Under the pieces are notes generated by a model. The model ran no database searches, was not told the DNA's origin, and worked only from the letters and a program-made list of their open reading frames with translations. A stretch of 64,000 nucleotides of DNA, from positions 62,001-126,000 of the forward strand of contig CAWEFK010000019.1 in the NCBI GenBank assembly GCA_963808315.1, written 5' to 3'. A program made the position numbers and the translations under genes. This document shows, in pieces, positions 54,681 through 63,873 of this stretch. Source of the stretch: Palsa-504 sp963808315. GTDB taxonomy: Bacteria; Actinomycetota; Actinomycetes; Streptosporangiales; Streptosporangiaceae. Every line of letters begins with the position of its first letter. The stretch's first letter is position 1.

Positions 54681-57600
54681 CCAGCAGCGCGCGCCGCGCC
54701 CGCTCGCGTAGCGCGTCGTCGATACGCCTGAGGTCCCGGTAGCGGCGCGGGTCTCCCATCTCGAGCAGCGCGTCACCGACGTACTGGGTGAGGTTGTCGT
54801 TGCCGGACGGGGCGCCCGCCGAAGGGTCATCGGCGACCCACAGGTCCGGCCGCGCGTCGGTAACGCCGGTGGTGTACGCGCCGGACAGCGCGTCGGACAA
54901 GAACCGTTCCGCCCGCCAGGCGCGGATCGGCCACCGTTCGTCCATCAGGTTCTGCGCGGTCAGCTCGGCCTCGCCCAGCAGTGCCGGCAGCCCGAAGTAG
55001 CGCTGCACCAGATCGTTGTGGCTGAGCGGGATCTCCAGATGCGGCATGAGCTGCAGCATGTCGGTGGGGTTGGCGGCCTCCGCCGTCGCGAACAGCCGCC
55101 ACAGCCGCGGGTGATGAGGGCCGTCGCGACGGGCGGCGTTCTGGCCGCGGAGCTCGGTATAGTCGAACAATCGCTCCCACCAGTCGAACATCGCCGCCTG
55201 CCGTGGACGTGACGGTGCCGCCCGGTCGTCGCCCGCCACCGCGGGGTAGCTGTCGAGCACCGGCAGGAAGTTGACGTCGAACTGGGCGCGGTGCTCGGCG
55301 AAGCCACCGCCGGCGCGGTAAAAGGCCGCCCCGGCGAAGCGGTCCGGGTGGGCCAGCATGAACCCGAGCTCGGACTGACCGTCTTCCGCGGGGCGCGCGC
55401 TCAGCTCGAACCGCGCGGCCAGCAGCACCGCCTTGAACGCCCGCTGGTAGGTGCGGCGGATGCTGCTCAGGCTGCTCACGTACGTGGCGGCCAGCGTTGC
55501 GGCCGCGACCTGCCCGACCTGGTCGGCGTCGGTCCGCGGCCGGTCATACTGGCCGATGTACAGCTGCTGGCGCCCAATCGTGACCAGGTCGCCGCCGGTG
55601 TCGGGGCCGGCGTACTTTACCTGCAGGCCGGCGTGGCGGCCGCGGAGCTCGTCGGGATCGTCGAAGTGCGGCTCGGGGCGGCGGTACTCCACGGTGATGT
55701 CGTACGCGCCGCGGCGCAGGTGCTGCTCGGCCTCGGGATCGGTATCGGCCTGCCCTGGCCAGCGGTGGCTGAGCAGGACCCACGAGCTCGCGCCACGCTG
55801 AAGCGTCACGCTCAATTCCCGGTGCTCGCCGCGGTCGACGTTCGGCCGTTCGCCCTCAGCCGTGGGCGCTCCGGCCGCGAACCGGTAGCGCCCCTCGTGC
55901 TCGACGAGCAGCACGCCGCTGAGCTTGACCGAGAACCCCTCGGCTCCGCCGAGGTCCCGGTCAGCGCGCTGCGACAGCGCAAACCCGTTGATCAGGTCGA
56001 CGTAGGGGCTGGGAGCGCCGGGCGGTGGCTGGAGGGCGGGAATCAACGTCGGCAGCGGCGTATTGCGGTCATCGCGGACGCGGCCGAACTCCTGGAGCGG
56101 ACCCGACTGCTCAGACCACAGCGGCGGCTGCCCCGACGGCGAGTATTCCACGGTCAGCCCGGTGCCGCACAGGCCGAGGAGCGCGGCGAACGCGCCGGCG
56201 GTGGGGGTCGGCCAGGTGACGGCGGGCGGCGCGCCGGAGGGCTGAGCCGCCTCCCACGGCGTCGTGGCGGGGTCGCCGTCGGCGTACAGGCTCTTGAGCA
56301 CGAGCCAGGCCCGCTCGTCGTCGGGTTCGCCGTCGTCGCGATGGGCGCCGGCGCCGCGCGCCAGGTGGCGGGCGATGATCCGGCACCGCTTACGAGCGAG
56401 AACGAAGGCGTGACGGAAGTAATGCCAGCGGCGTTCGGCGTCGTGCTCCTGGATCAGGCGGCGGTCGGCCTCGCGGCGGTCGGCGAACAGGAACGCCAGG
56501 GCGGCGAGGTCCGCGCGCGGCCGCCAGTACAGGTCGCGCAGCGCGGCGGCCTCCGCGGTCTTCAGCTGCCGCAGCCGGGCCAGCAGGTCAAGCACCGCCT
56601 CGTCGCTGAGCGGCAGCGTGGCCTGCAGCCGTCCGGCGGCGGCGTCGTAGCTGACCGGGCTGTCCGGGTCCATGTTCCACATCCCGGGCGTGGTGCTGCC
56701 CGGGGCCAGGGGTTGAGCGTAGTGGCGGTCGGCGAAGGTGACCGTCTGCCCGGCGCGCTCGAGGATGTCGGGGAAGCAGTGCTCGGCCAGCGACCTGAGC
56801 GGGTCAGGACCGCCTGCGCCCGGGTCGTAGCCGAACTCTTCGCGCAGCGCCGACTCGATCCGCCGCCAGGTCCAGCCTTCGGCCTCTTCCTCGTCGACCT
56901 CCGCCTGGAGCAGCTCGCGTCGCAGCTCCCACAGCGAGCCGTGACGGTCTCCGGCCGGGAGCCCGAGCGGATCCTCGCGCGCCTCGTCGTCGCTCTGCTG
57001 CGGGAACGGGTCCTCGCCGGGCAGGTGCGGCGCCGCGGTGAACAGGAACTGAACGCTGCCGGCGGTGAACGGCGACGCGTACAGCTTGGCCAGTACCTCC
57101 ACCATGCGCAGGGTGCGGGTCGGCGTGTAATGCCAGGTGTCGGTGGCCGTGGCCGGATCGAACCCGGCGAGTTGGGACAGCGGGTCCAGGTTGTCGGCCA
57201 GCACCTTGAGCAGCCTCGGCTCGTGCGCGCGCCCGCCATGCCGGGCGCGCGCGTATTCCGGCAACCGCCCGAGCAGTTCCGCCAGCGCCCAGTCCCACTG
57301 CGCGCCGGACGCGGGAGCCACCCACAGGGCCAGGAGCGGCGTGCGCGCGACGCCGGTGGCGCCGGCCGGCGCCACCGGCGTCGGTCCCGGCGCGAACGGC
57401 AGGCACAGCTCCTCGCGCAGGATCTCAAGCGCCACGAGCTGCGGGATGAAGTCAGGGTTGATCACGCCGCCCGCGAACAGGCCGAGCACGTCGCAGATGT
57501 CGGCCAGCTCCGCGAACGTGTGGCGGGCGCAGCGGGTCCGCTGCAGCAGCCGCCACAGCCGGATGAACACCGCCAGCCGCATCAGGGCATCAGCCGAGTT

Positions 57601-60600
57601 CACGCCAGGCCCGAAGGTGATCCTCAGCTGGTCCAGCTGGCACGGCTCGCATTCGCCGAACGGCTGGGGCGGCCGCCCGGCGAGTTTCATCGGGATGAAG
57701 CCGCAGTTGGCCAGCTCGACGAGCTCGCCATAGCTCAGGCCGGTCCGGTGCAGGAACTGGTTCACGTGCAGGACGACGTTGACCCACGACGCCGCGGCGC
57801 CGGCGAAACCATACAGCTGCCAGACGCCCAGCTGGCCGGCGGGTGCCGGGGAGGTCGTCGCGACCGGGGTCGCGAACAGCTGCTCGTATTCGCCGGCGGC
57901 GATCTGAAGGTACTCCGGGGCTAGGTCCGTGCGCAGCGGGTAGCGCCACACCGTGCTGTCGAAGCCAGCCGGGTCGGGACCCAGGACGAACTCGGTGATC
58001 TGCGCCCGGAACCGGCGCATCGCCTCGGCCCGCGTGACGTCCAGCGCGGCCAGGTGCGAGCGCGACACGTCAAGCGGCTGGGCATAGGGGAGCTCGGGAC
58101 CGCTGTAGTCGCTGGCCAGCGCCGCATAGGCCGCCGGTGCTGCGACCGGGCTGGCCGGTGCGGAATGTTCGGGCAGCGCGCCGAACAGCGCCGCCGGGTC
58201 ATGCCGGTAGGGGTCGCCTGGTCGCGGTGGCGTGCCCGGTGGCCGCAGGTGGTGGTCTCGCACCTGCTGGGCCGCGGTGTCGCGGACGACGCCGCCGACA
58301 CCGCTGACCGATCCGCCGGACGCGGCGACCTGCGCCGCCAGGTACTCCAGGCACTCGTTGACCAGGTCGACGACGGGCAGCGGCGTCTCGGTGCTGGCGC
58401 GGTCGACGGTCAGGCCGCCCAGGTCTCCGCGCCGCGGTTGCAGCAGCGACCCGAAGCTGCCCGCGGCCACCGCGGGCTGCGCGCACGTCGAGGCGGGCCC
58501 GGCCTGCAGGAGCTCGTGCAGGTACTCGACGGGTCCCAGCGGGGAGAGCTCGGGCGGGGGGATGCAGTCGCGCAGGCCCCCGCCGTTGACCGGGTGGAAC
58601 GGCGTCGGGGTGTCGGCCGGCGGCGTGAGCGTGCCGCCGGCGTTGACCCAGATCTGGTTGGCCCACTGGAACGCCACGCTGCCGGTGAGCGCGTAGGCGA
58701 AGTCGGCCTCGTCGAGCGCCGCGACCGACGCCTTGCTGGTGAAGCCCCTGGCGAACAACGCCTCCATGACCGAGAACTGAAGCGCGGCCGCGCTGGGGCC
58801 CGCCGTCAGACCCGCGGTGACCTGGGCTAGGTCGTTGAGGATCTCAAGCGCCTGGCGCAGCCACGCCTGGGCCTCGTCCTGGCCAGGGAACACCGCGGCC
58901 ACGGCCGCCAGCGCGGCCGCGTCGCCGGGCGGGTTGACGCCGAACTGGAAGGCGACGCCGTTGATGTTCCAGTACTGCACCAGGAAGCTGGCCAGCGGGT
59001 CGAAGCCGTAGCGGTCGAGCATCGGCAGCTCGGCCGGCGTCGGCGGCGGAGCGGTCGGGTCGCCCGGGGTGACGGTATAGAACCGCGACAGGAAGCGGAC
59101 GAACGCGGCGATCTGGTCGCTGGGATCAACCACCGTCCCCGGCGGCTCGGTGAAGGCCGGGATGAACTGCGGGTTCGCGGTGAGGAATTCTCTCCACTGG
59201 CTGACGGTGACGTTGGCCAGGTCGCTGGCGGTGGCGATGTTGAGGCCGGTGCTGCCGGGCGGGCTGCCCAGCGGCTGCCCGATGGCCGTCACGAACTGGC
59301 TCAGCACCGGGTCGTCGAAACCGGTGAGCGCGCAGCAGACCAGGCGCAGGTGTGCGGCGGCATTGCCGGGCGCCGCCAGCAGCGCCGCCCAGATCGGGCC
59401 GTCGGGATACGGCAGCGTCGTCCAGTTGGCCGGATCGGCCCCGTTCAGCCAGCCCAGCACCAGCGGCCCGGCGGCGTCGGCCGCAGTCAGCGGGTAGGTG
59501 GGCGCGGGCGGGATCTGAGTCGCGCTTCTGACACCGCCCAGCACCGCCAGCCGGCGAGCCGCCTGAAGCGGAGTCAGGGCCAGGGCCGCCGTCAGCAGCC
59601 CGGACTCCAGTGCCTGCTCCAGCTGCGCAGCCAGCGTCGGCTCGGACTGCCCGCCCAGGATGGAGTACCGGTCGGACGCCGACACCGACGCGGGAAGCCG
59701 CGCGCCGAGCGCGTAGAAGAACTCGGCCTCGACGGCGAAATTGCCCGGCGCCGTGCTCAGCAGCAGGGTCGCCTCGGGAACCTGGCTGAGATCGGCGGTG
59801 GGCGGAGGCAGCAGCGGGAACGTCATGGCCCCGGTCGTCGCGGCCGCGCTCCACTGGGCGCACTGCTGCGCCGCCGACCACGCGTACACGTAGCCGGCCA
59901 CCGTCGTCGCGTCGGTACTGACCTCGCTGTAGTAGGAAGTCAGCGCGCCCTCGAATTGCCTTCTGTCACTGTCGGCCGAGGTGATCAGGGGCGGCACCGG
60001 CACCGTGTACAGCGCGCCGAGATCGGCTTGGTTGGCGTTGAGTCCGGTGGTGACCACGGGCAGCGGCAGCGGATTCACCGTCCGGTTGGCCACCATCTCG
60101 CGGGCGATGTGCAGCGATTCCTGGGCGGTGAGCTGCGCCGTGCTCACTGCCGCGTTCGGATCCTCGGCCAGGATCGCCGTGACCGCCGAGGTCAGCTGCG
60201 CATAGCTGGGAACCCCCCCGGCCGGGGGAACCCCGAGGTAGCCCGCGGGCAGGTCAGGGTCGGGAAGCGCCAGGTACAGGCCCACGTCGATACCCGTCAG
60301 CGACACCACCGGGCCGGCCGCGGTGACCGTCGAATCCACCAGGACGTCGTAGTTGAGGTCATTGTCGACCAGCGTCATGCCGTTCCGGGTGGCCTGCAGC
60401 ACGACGTTGACCAGCGTCTGCGGCGCCAGGAACTTCGGGTCGATCGAAGCCGGCAGGTCGATCACCGCGGCCGCGGCCGCCTGTAGGCCGCCGCCCAGCT
60501 GGAAGATCTCGGCGAGGCCGGTGGTGTAGGTGGCCGAGCCAATGGCGATGTGCGGTGGCGCCGCCACCGTAGTGGGATCGTCGAAGTCGACCTGATAGGC

Positions 60601-60690
60601 GGTGATCGACAGGCCGGTCAGGAACGTCGCGAACGTCGCCGCATCGGTCGGAGTGGCCGGGTGCAGCCCGATCACGAGCGACGCGCTCAC
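54598..60690 (-). CDS. TcA (Tc/ABC toxin subunit A), N-terminal segment, part 1 of 3
   Basis: About 2,030 residues from GTG 60690 (VSASLVIGLHPATPTDAATF). An in-frame extension to 60783 repeats the same start region. The VRP1-like block is recognisable: LQPRRGDLGGLTVDRASTET then PLPVVDLVNECLEYL, followed by PLDVSRSHLAALDVTRAEAM and TGLSYGELVELANCGFIP. The central part contains a neuraminidase-like and PA14-like insertion (GVLLVEHEGRYRFAAGAP, GAYDITVEYRRP). The segment ends with DLRRIDDALRERARRALLAY, after which the frame is lost near 54670. TcA subunits assemble as pentameric syringes that bind target cells and inject the TcC effector. Together the three parts make about 3,400 residues, larger than the 2,500 of classical TcdA. 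No chitinase or lysis cassette is seen alongside. Confidence 0.85.
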   Translation of the reverse strand: MSASLVIGLHPATPTDAATFATFLTGLSITAYQVDFDDPTTVAAPPHIAIGSATYTTGLAEIFQLGGGLQAAAAAVIDLPASIDPKFLAPQTLVNVVLQATRNGMTLVDNDLNYDVLVDSTVTAAGPVVSLTGIDVGLYLALPDPDLPAGYLGVPPAGGVPSYAQLTSAVTAILAEDPNAAVSTAQLTAQESLHIAREMVANRTVNPLPLPVVTTGLNANQADLGALYTVPVPPLITSADSDRRQFEGALTSYYSEVSTDATTVAGYVYAWSAAQQCAQWSAAATTGAMTFPLLPPPTADLSQVPEATLLLSTAPGNFAVEAEFFYALGARLPASVSASDRYSILGGQSEPTLAAQLEQALESGLLTAALALTPLQAARRLAVLGGVRSATQIPPAPTYPLTAADAAGPLVLGWLNGADPANWTTLPYPDGPIWAALLAAPGNAAAHLRLVCCALTGFDDPVLSQFVTAIGQPLGSPPGSTGLNIATASDLANVTVSQWREFLTANPQFIPAFTEPPGTVVDPSDQIAAFVRFLSRFYTVTPGDPTAPPPTPAELPMLDRYGFDPLASFLVQYWNINGVAFQFGVNPPGDAAALAAVAAVFPGQDEAQAWLRQALEILNDLAQVTAGLTAGPSAAALQFSVMEALFARGFTSKASVAALDEADFAYALTGSVAFQWANQIWVNAGGTLTPPADTPTPFHPVNGGGLRDCIPPPELSPLGPVEYLHELLQAGPASTCAQPAVAAGSFGSLLQPRRGDLGGLTVDRASTETPLPVVDLVNECLEYLAAQVAASGGSVSGVGGVVRDTAAQQVRDHHLRPPGTPPRPGDPYRHDPAALFGALPEHSAPASPVAAPAAYAALASDYSGPELPYAQPLDVSRSHLAALDVTRAEAMRRFRAQITEFVLGPDPAGFDSTVWRYPLRTDLAPEYLQIAAGEYEQLFATPVATTSPAPAGQLGVWQLYGFAGAAASWVNVVLHVNQFLHRTGLSYGELVELANCGFIPMKLAGRPPQPFGECEPCQLDQLRITFGPGVNSADALMRLAVFIRLWRLLQRTRCARHTFAELADICDVLGLFAGGVINPDFIPQLVALEILREELCLPFAPGPTPVAPAGATGVARTPLLALWVAPASGAQWDWALAELLGRLPEYARARHGGRAHEPRLLKVLADNLDPLSQLAGFDPATATDTWHYTPTRTLRMVEVLAKLYASPFTAGSVQFLFTAAPHLPGEDPFPQQSDDEAREDPLGLPAGDRHGSLWELRRELLQAEVDEEEAEGWTWRRIESALREEFGYDPGAGGPDPLRSLAEHCFPDILERAGQTVTFADRHYAQPLAPGSTTPGMWNMDPDSPVSYDAAAGRLQATLPLSDEAVLDLLARLRQLKTAEAAALRDLYWRPRADLAALAFLFADRREADRRLIQEHDAERRWHYFRHAFVLARKRCRIIARHLARGAGAHRDDGEPDDERAWLVLKSLYADGDPATTPWEAAQPSGAPPAVTWPTPTAGAFAALLGLCGTGLTVEYSPSGQPPLWSEQSGPLQEFGRVRDDRNTPLPTLIPALQPPPGAPSPYVDLINGFALSQRADRDLGGAEGFSVKLSGVLLVEHEGRYRFAAGAPTAEGERPNVDRGEHRELSVTLQRGASSWVLLSHRWPGQADTDPEAEQHLRRGAYDITVEYRRPEPHFDDPDELRGRHAGLQVKYAGPDTGGDLVTIGRQQLYIGQYDRPRTDADQVGQVAAATLAATYVSSLSSIRRTYQRAFKAVLLAARFELSARPAEDGQSELGFMLAHPDRFAGAAFYRAGGGFAEHRAQFDVNFLPVLDSYPAVAGDDRAAPSRPRQAAMFDWWERLFDYTELRGQNAARRDGPHHPRLWRLFATAEAANPTDMLQLMPHLEIPLSHNDLVQRYFGLPALLGEAELTAQNLMDERWPIRAWRAERFLSDALSGAYTTGVTDARPDLWVADDPSAGAPSGNDNLTQYVGDALLEMGDPRRYRDLRRIDDALRERARRALLAYLCLLRPRPAARRAARDLCPQPGGPQ

Positions 60691-60734
60691 CGCATGCTCG
60701 ATTCGGCCGCGCTCACCGCATGCTCGATTCGGCC
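60683..60734. repeat. 26-bp tandem duplication at the TcA start
   Basis: GCGCTCACCGCATGCTCGAT followed by TCGGCC is repeated exactly (60683-60708 and 60709-60734). On the minus strand each copy contains a GTG followed by AGCGC. Only the copy at 60690 leads into the TcA reading frame as a short N-terminus. The second could start an alternative or shifted reading frame. Confidence 0.8.
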
Positions 60735-60783
60735 GCGCCCCCAGCATCTCCGCCCGCCTGTGCCTGGCCCGAGGCTCCCCCAC

Positions 60784-61068
60784 CCCAAGCCGCGCTGAGC
60801 CACCCTAGTCATGAACGGCACCCACCCCTCGGTCGTATACATCTTGCTTGGACGCCTTGCGGGCGGTCACATGGCCTGAGTAACCGCCCACGAGAGTAAG
60901 CTCGATTAGGCATTAATTTCGATATTCTTGCCCAGGCCAGGCAAATTCCTCCTGTGCCGGAGGAGGCTCCAGTGACATTCCGTGCCGAACATTCATGATC
61001 TTTTCACCCGATCTACCGGAGGGGAAGGGTTGGGCTTTTGATACATACCGTGGCAAAACTCTTCTGAA
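60784..61068. other. Intergenic region upstream of the TcA gene
   Basis: AT-richer 285 bp (for example TTAGGCATTAATTTCGATAT around 60905-60925) that should hold the Tc operon promoter. A small stem, TCCTCC-N6-GGAGGA, is at 60947-60964. No gene seen. Confidence 0.45.
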
Positions 61069-61200
61069 GTGATCCAGGTAATAACGCGGAACTCCGACGC
61101 GCTCCGGGAGGCCAGCGCGCGGCCGCCGGACGTCATCCTTGTCGACATCGCCCCCGGTCAGGAGGACGGTTTTGGCCAGCCCGTCTCTCGCCTAGGACGG
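61069..61200 (+). pseudogene. Fragment of a response-regulator receiver domain
   Basis: IQVITRNSDALREASARPPD then VILVDIAPGQEDGFG matches the strand with the phosphorylatable Asp of a receiver domain (DVILVDI-type). Nothing before or after continues the domain, and similarity ends just before C-rich simple repeats and the dispersed repeat. Remnant only. Confidence 0.5.
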
Positions 61201-61247
61201 TTGGTAACGCCCGGTGCAGGGGTCAACATCCCGCGAACACCACCCGC

Positions 61248-61372
61248 CCCACCCGCCCCACCCGCCCCGGACGCTCCCGCTCTACAGCGACACCGATGTT
61301 CCATCGCGGTTGCCCAAGCAACACCTATGGTCCTTCGATGTGGGTCAGGTTCGGGGTTCCGCCCCGCAGCCC
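61248..61372. repeat. Dispersed ~120-bp inverted repeat, copy B
   Basis: Reverse-complement match of 34880-35001. It carries the hairpin GTTGC-N4-GCAAC (as GTTGCCCAAGCAAC at 61309-61322 on the plus strand) and both 18-bp subrepeats. It begins in C-rich CCACCCGCCC repeats and abuts a truncated VOC-family gene. Confidence 0.75.
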
Positions 61373-61518
61373 CACCTCGACGTCGAAGTCGAGGACCTCG
61401 ACGAGACCGAGGCGCGGGTACTCGAGCCGGGTGCAGCCAAGCCAGAGTTCCAGCCGGGCGGCGACCGGGCGCGCGTTGTTACCAACCCGGCCGGGCATCC
61501 CTTCTGCCTGGCCAGGAA
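61369..61518 (+). pseudogene. C-terminal fragment of a VOC (glyoxalase/bleomycin-resistance) protein
   Basis: PQPHLDVEVEDLDETEARVL then PGAAKPEFQPGGDRARVVTN and PAGHPFCLAR are the last strands of a VOC-family protein. The metal-binding His of HLDVEV and the terminal GHPFCL motif are visible. The first half is missing, replaced by repeat copy B. The usual stop after CLAR is absent and the frame runs on. Confidence 0.62.
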
Positions 61519-61582
61519 CCCATCAATGGCTCTAACGTCAAGCGACAAGATTCGAATAGTGCCGCTGACCTGCAAAAACTCG

Positions 61583-61658
<76 letters not shown>

Positions 61659-61865
61659 GAGAACCTGAGTCAGCCTAGCAAACGAAGCGCCCTTACCGTG
61701 CATCACCACCGTTCACGTCTTCGCGTCCGGCCGGCCCTGGCACCAGATGACAGCCGCGCCGCTAGAGGACATTATGGGGGTGAAACGACCGCCGGGGGCA
61801 CCTCGACCCTTGCTCACCACGCCACCCGACGCCTACCCGGCCAGCGCATCCGGAAGAGGCCCGCG

Positions 61866-63119
61866 ATGACCACCGCCGCCCCCGTGCCCGGCTGCCCCGT
61901 CGTTGAGTCCTTCGACCCGCTCGCGCCGGAGTTCCTGGCCGATCCCTACGCCGCCATGTCCGTGCTCCGGATGGACGGCACCCCCGTCTTCTATGCTCCT
62001 TCGATCGACTACTACGTCATCACCTCCTACGCCGACATCGAGGCGGTGTTCCGCGACCCGGCGGCGTACTCCGCGGCCGTGGCGCAGGCCCCGCTCGTCC
62101 CGCTGGTCGCCGAGGCGCAGCGGATCCTGCTGGCCGGCGGTCACAAGCCCGCGCCGACCATGGTCAGCCTGGACGAGCCCGACCACGGCCGGCTGCGCAA
62201 GCCGGCCGCCCGCGCGTTCAGCATGAAGCGAGTCACGGCCATGGTCGGGACCATCGAGGCGACGACGAAACGGCTGCTCGATCACGTCGCGGACGCGCCC
62301 GAGTTCGACCTGGTGGCCGCGCTGGCCTTCCCGCTGCCCGCCAATATCGTCTTCTCGCTGATGGGGGTGCCCGAGCGGGACTTCGCTCAGCTCAAGTACT
62401 GGTGCGGGTACCGGGCGGCGCTGTCCTGGGGCCGTCCGGCGCCGGAAGACCAGGTCGAGATCGCCACCACCATCGCCGCGTACCGCGGCTACATCCGCGA
62501 CCTGGTCGACGTCAAGGTGCGCGCGCCGGGCGACGACCTGACCAGCGACCTGATCGCCATCGGTGACGAGGACCCGGACCGGCTGAGCTTGGACGAGATC
62601 TCCTCGATCTTGTTCTCGCTGTCGTTCGCGGGCCACGAGACCACCACCGGGCTCATCGGCAACACCGTGAGGCGCCTGCTCGAGGACCCGAGCCGCTGGA
62701 CGCAGATCGTGAAGCAGCCTGGTCTCATACCGGCCGCGGTGGAGGAGACGCTGCGCTACGACTCCTCCGTGCCGGTCTGGCGGCGGGTCACCACCCGGCC
62801 GGTCACGCTGGGCGGCGTGGCCATCCCCGCGGGCGCCAAGCTGTTCCTGTGGCTGGCCGCGGCGGGCCGGGACGCCGCCGCGTTCGACCGCCCCGACGAG
62901 TTCGACCTGCACCGGGCCGACGCCGACCGCCATCTGGCCTTCGGCAAAGGCCTGCACTTCTGCCTGGGGGCGAACCTGGGCAAGCTCGAAGCCCAGCTCG
63001 CCGTGGCCGAGCTGGCCCGCCGCTACCCGGCACTGCGCCTGGCCCCGGACCAGCGGCTCACCTTCCACCCCAACATCTCGTTCCGCGGTCCGCAGGCCCT
63101 GACCGTGTGCCGCCGCTGA
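61866..63119 (+). CDS. Cytochrome P450
   Basis: A 417-residue haem monooxygenase of the bacterial soluble type. ATG 61866 follows GGAAGAGG; the longer open frame upstream crosses the tRNA gene and is not coding. The I-helix is SLSFAGHETTTGLIG, the K-helix ExxR is AAVEETLRYDSSVPVWRR, and the haem loop is HLAFGKGLHFCLGANLGKLE with the axial Cys. MVSLDEPDHGRLRKPAARAF is the C-helix region. Electron partners are not encoded nearby, so it uses general ferredoxins. Substrate not predictable, with CYP105/107/125-like features only at family level. Confidence 0.95.
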   Translation: MTTAAPVPGCPVVESFDPLAPEFLADPYAAMSVLRMDGTPVFYAPSIDYYVITSYADIEAVFRDPAAYSAAVAQAPLVPLVAEAQRILLAGGHKPAPTMVSLDEPDHGRLRKPAARAFSMKRVTAMVGTIEATTKRLLDHVADAPEFDLVAALAFPLPANIVFSLMGVPERDFAQLKYWCGYRAALSWGRPAPEDQVEIATTIAAYRGYIRDLVDVKVRAPGDDLTSDLIAIGDEDPDRLSLDEISSILFSLSFAGHETTTGLIGNTVRRLLEDPSRWTQIVKQPGLIPAAVEETLRYDSSVPVWRRVTTRPVTLGGVAIPAGAKLFLWLAAAGRDAAAFDRPDEFDLHRADADRHLAFGKGLHFCLGANLGKLEAQLAVAELARRYPALRLAPDQRLTFHPNISFRGPQALTVCRR

Positions 63120-63129
63120 GCATGGCGAG

Positions 63130-63873
63130 TCAGCCTGTGGCCGGCCGGGCTAAGTCACCGACCGCCCGCAGCTTGGCGTCCGCGTACTGGTCGTAAAGCT
63201 CCTCGCCGTCGTGGGCCACAGACGCCGAGATGTCGATGATCTCCGCATCCGGAGCGGGCGGTGGTGCAGGCGCGGTGGCAGGCGGGGCCTGCGGCGCCAG
63301 CGCCCCGGCCGCGACCTGCGTCGGATGGGAGCGGGCCTGGTCCCGTCGTTCGGCATCCGCCTTGGCCGCCTCCCTGAGCAGGGCCAGGTAGCCGAGCAGC
63401 ATCACGGTCGGCGGCAGCAGCACCCACCAGGCCGCCAGCCCGCTGACCGCGAGCAGGCAGGATCCGGCGGTGAGTACCAGGAGCAGCATGAGCAGGCGCC
63501 TGCGCGCGGTCAGCACCCCCGCGTGCTCCTGGTCGCGGGCGGACCGGTAGTCCTCGTCGCCGCCGTCCTCAAGCCGATCCCGCGGCGCGTCCGTGTCCCG
63601 GCCCCGCGGCGCGTCCGTGTCCCGGCCCCGCGGCGCGTCCGTGTCCCGGCCCCGCGGCGCGTCCATGTCCCGCCCCCGCGGCGTCTCCTCGTTCCAGCCC
63701 CGCGGCGCGTCCTCGTCCCGTACCCGCGGGGACGCCGGAACCGGCTCCTCCCCGGTCACCGGTGTGTCCTCGGCCATGGTCGCGCCGCCGCTGGAGTCTC
63801 GCCGCAGCCACCGGGGGATGAGCACGCCGGCCCAGATGGCGACGATGGCGACGTACAGTATCGCGCTGCTCAA
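63130..63873 (-). CDS. sepX: SepX/GlpR-like divisome membrane protein
   Basis: A 247-residue membrane protein. TTG 63873 follows GGGGAGG. The N-terminus SSAILYVAIVAIWAGVLIPR then WLRRDSS is the conserved start of actinobacterial SepX/GlpR proteins, small membrane proteins that support FtsZ ring function and compartment formation in Streptomyces. Two further helices lie at about residues 128-165 (RRLLMLLLVLTAGSCLLAVS and WWVLLPPTVMLLGYLALL). A DAPRGRDT repeat linker sits between them and the first helix. The C-terminal DGEELYDQYADAKLRAVGD is also typical. Name assigned by similarity of the start and layout, moderately sure. Confidence 0.72.
   Translation of the reverse strand: MSSAILYVAIVAIWAGVLIPRWLRRDSSGGATMAEDTPVTGEEPVPASPRVRDEDAPRGWNEETPRGRDMDAPRGRDTDAPRGRDTDAPRGRDTDAPRDRLEDGGDEDYRSARDQEHAGVLTARRRLLMLLLVLTAGSCLLAVSGLAAWWVLLPPTVMLLGYLALLREAAKADAERRDQARSHPTQVAAGALAPQAPPATAPAPPPAPDAEIIDISASVAHDGEELYDQYADAKLRAVGDLARPATG
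63587..63682 (-). repeat. 24-bp tandem repeats in the sepX-like gene
   Basis: Four consecutive 24-bp units (starts at 63587, 63611, 63635, 63659) encoding DAPRGRDT/M, with one or two substitutions in the last copy. In-frame linker expansion. Confidence 0.85.

Noticed and set aside
55291..57924. Plus-strand open frame of 877 codons opposite TcA
   Set aside because: Antisense shadow of the TcA gene. Compositionally biased and without motifs.
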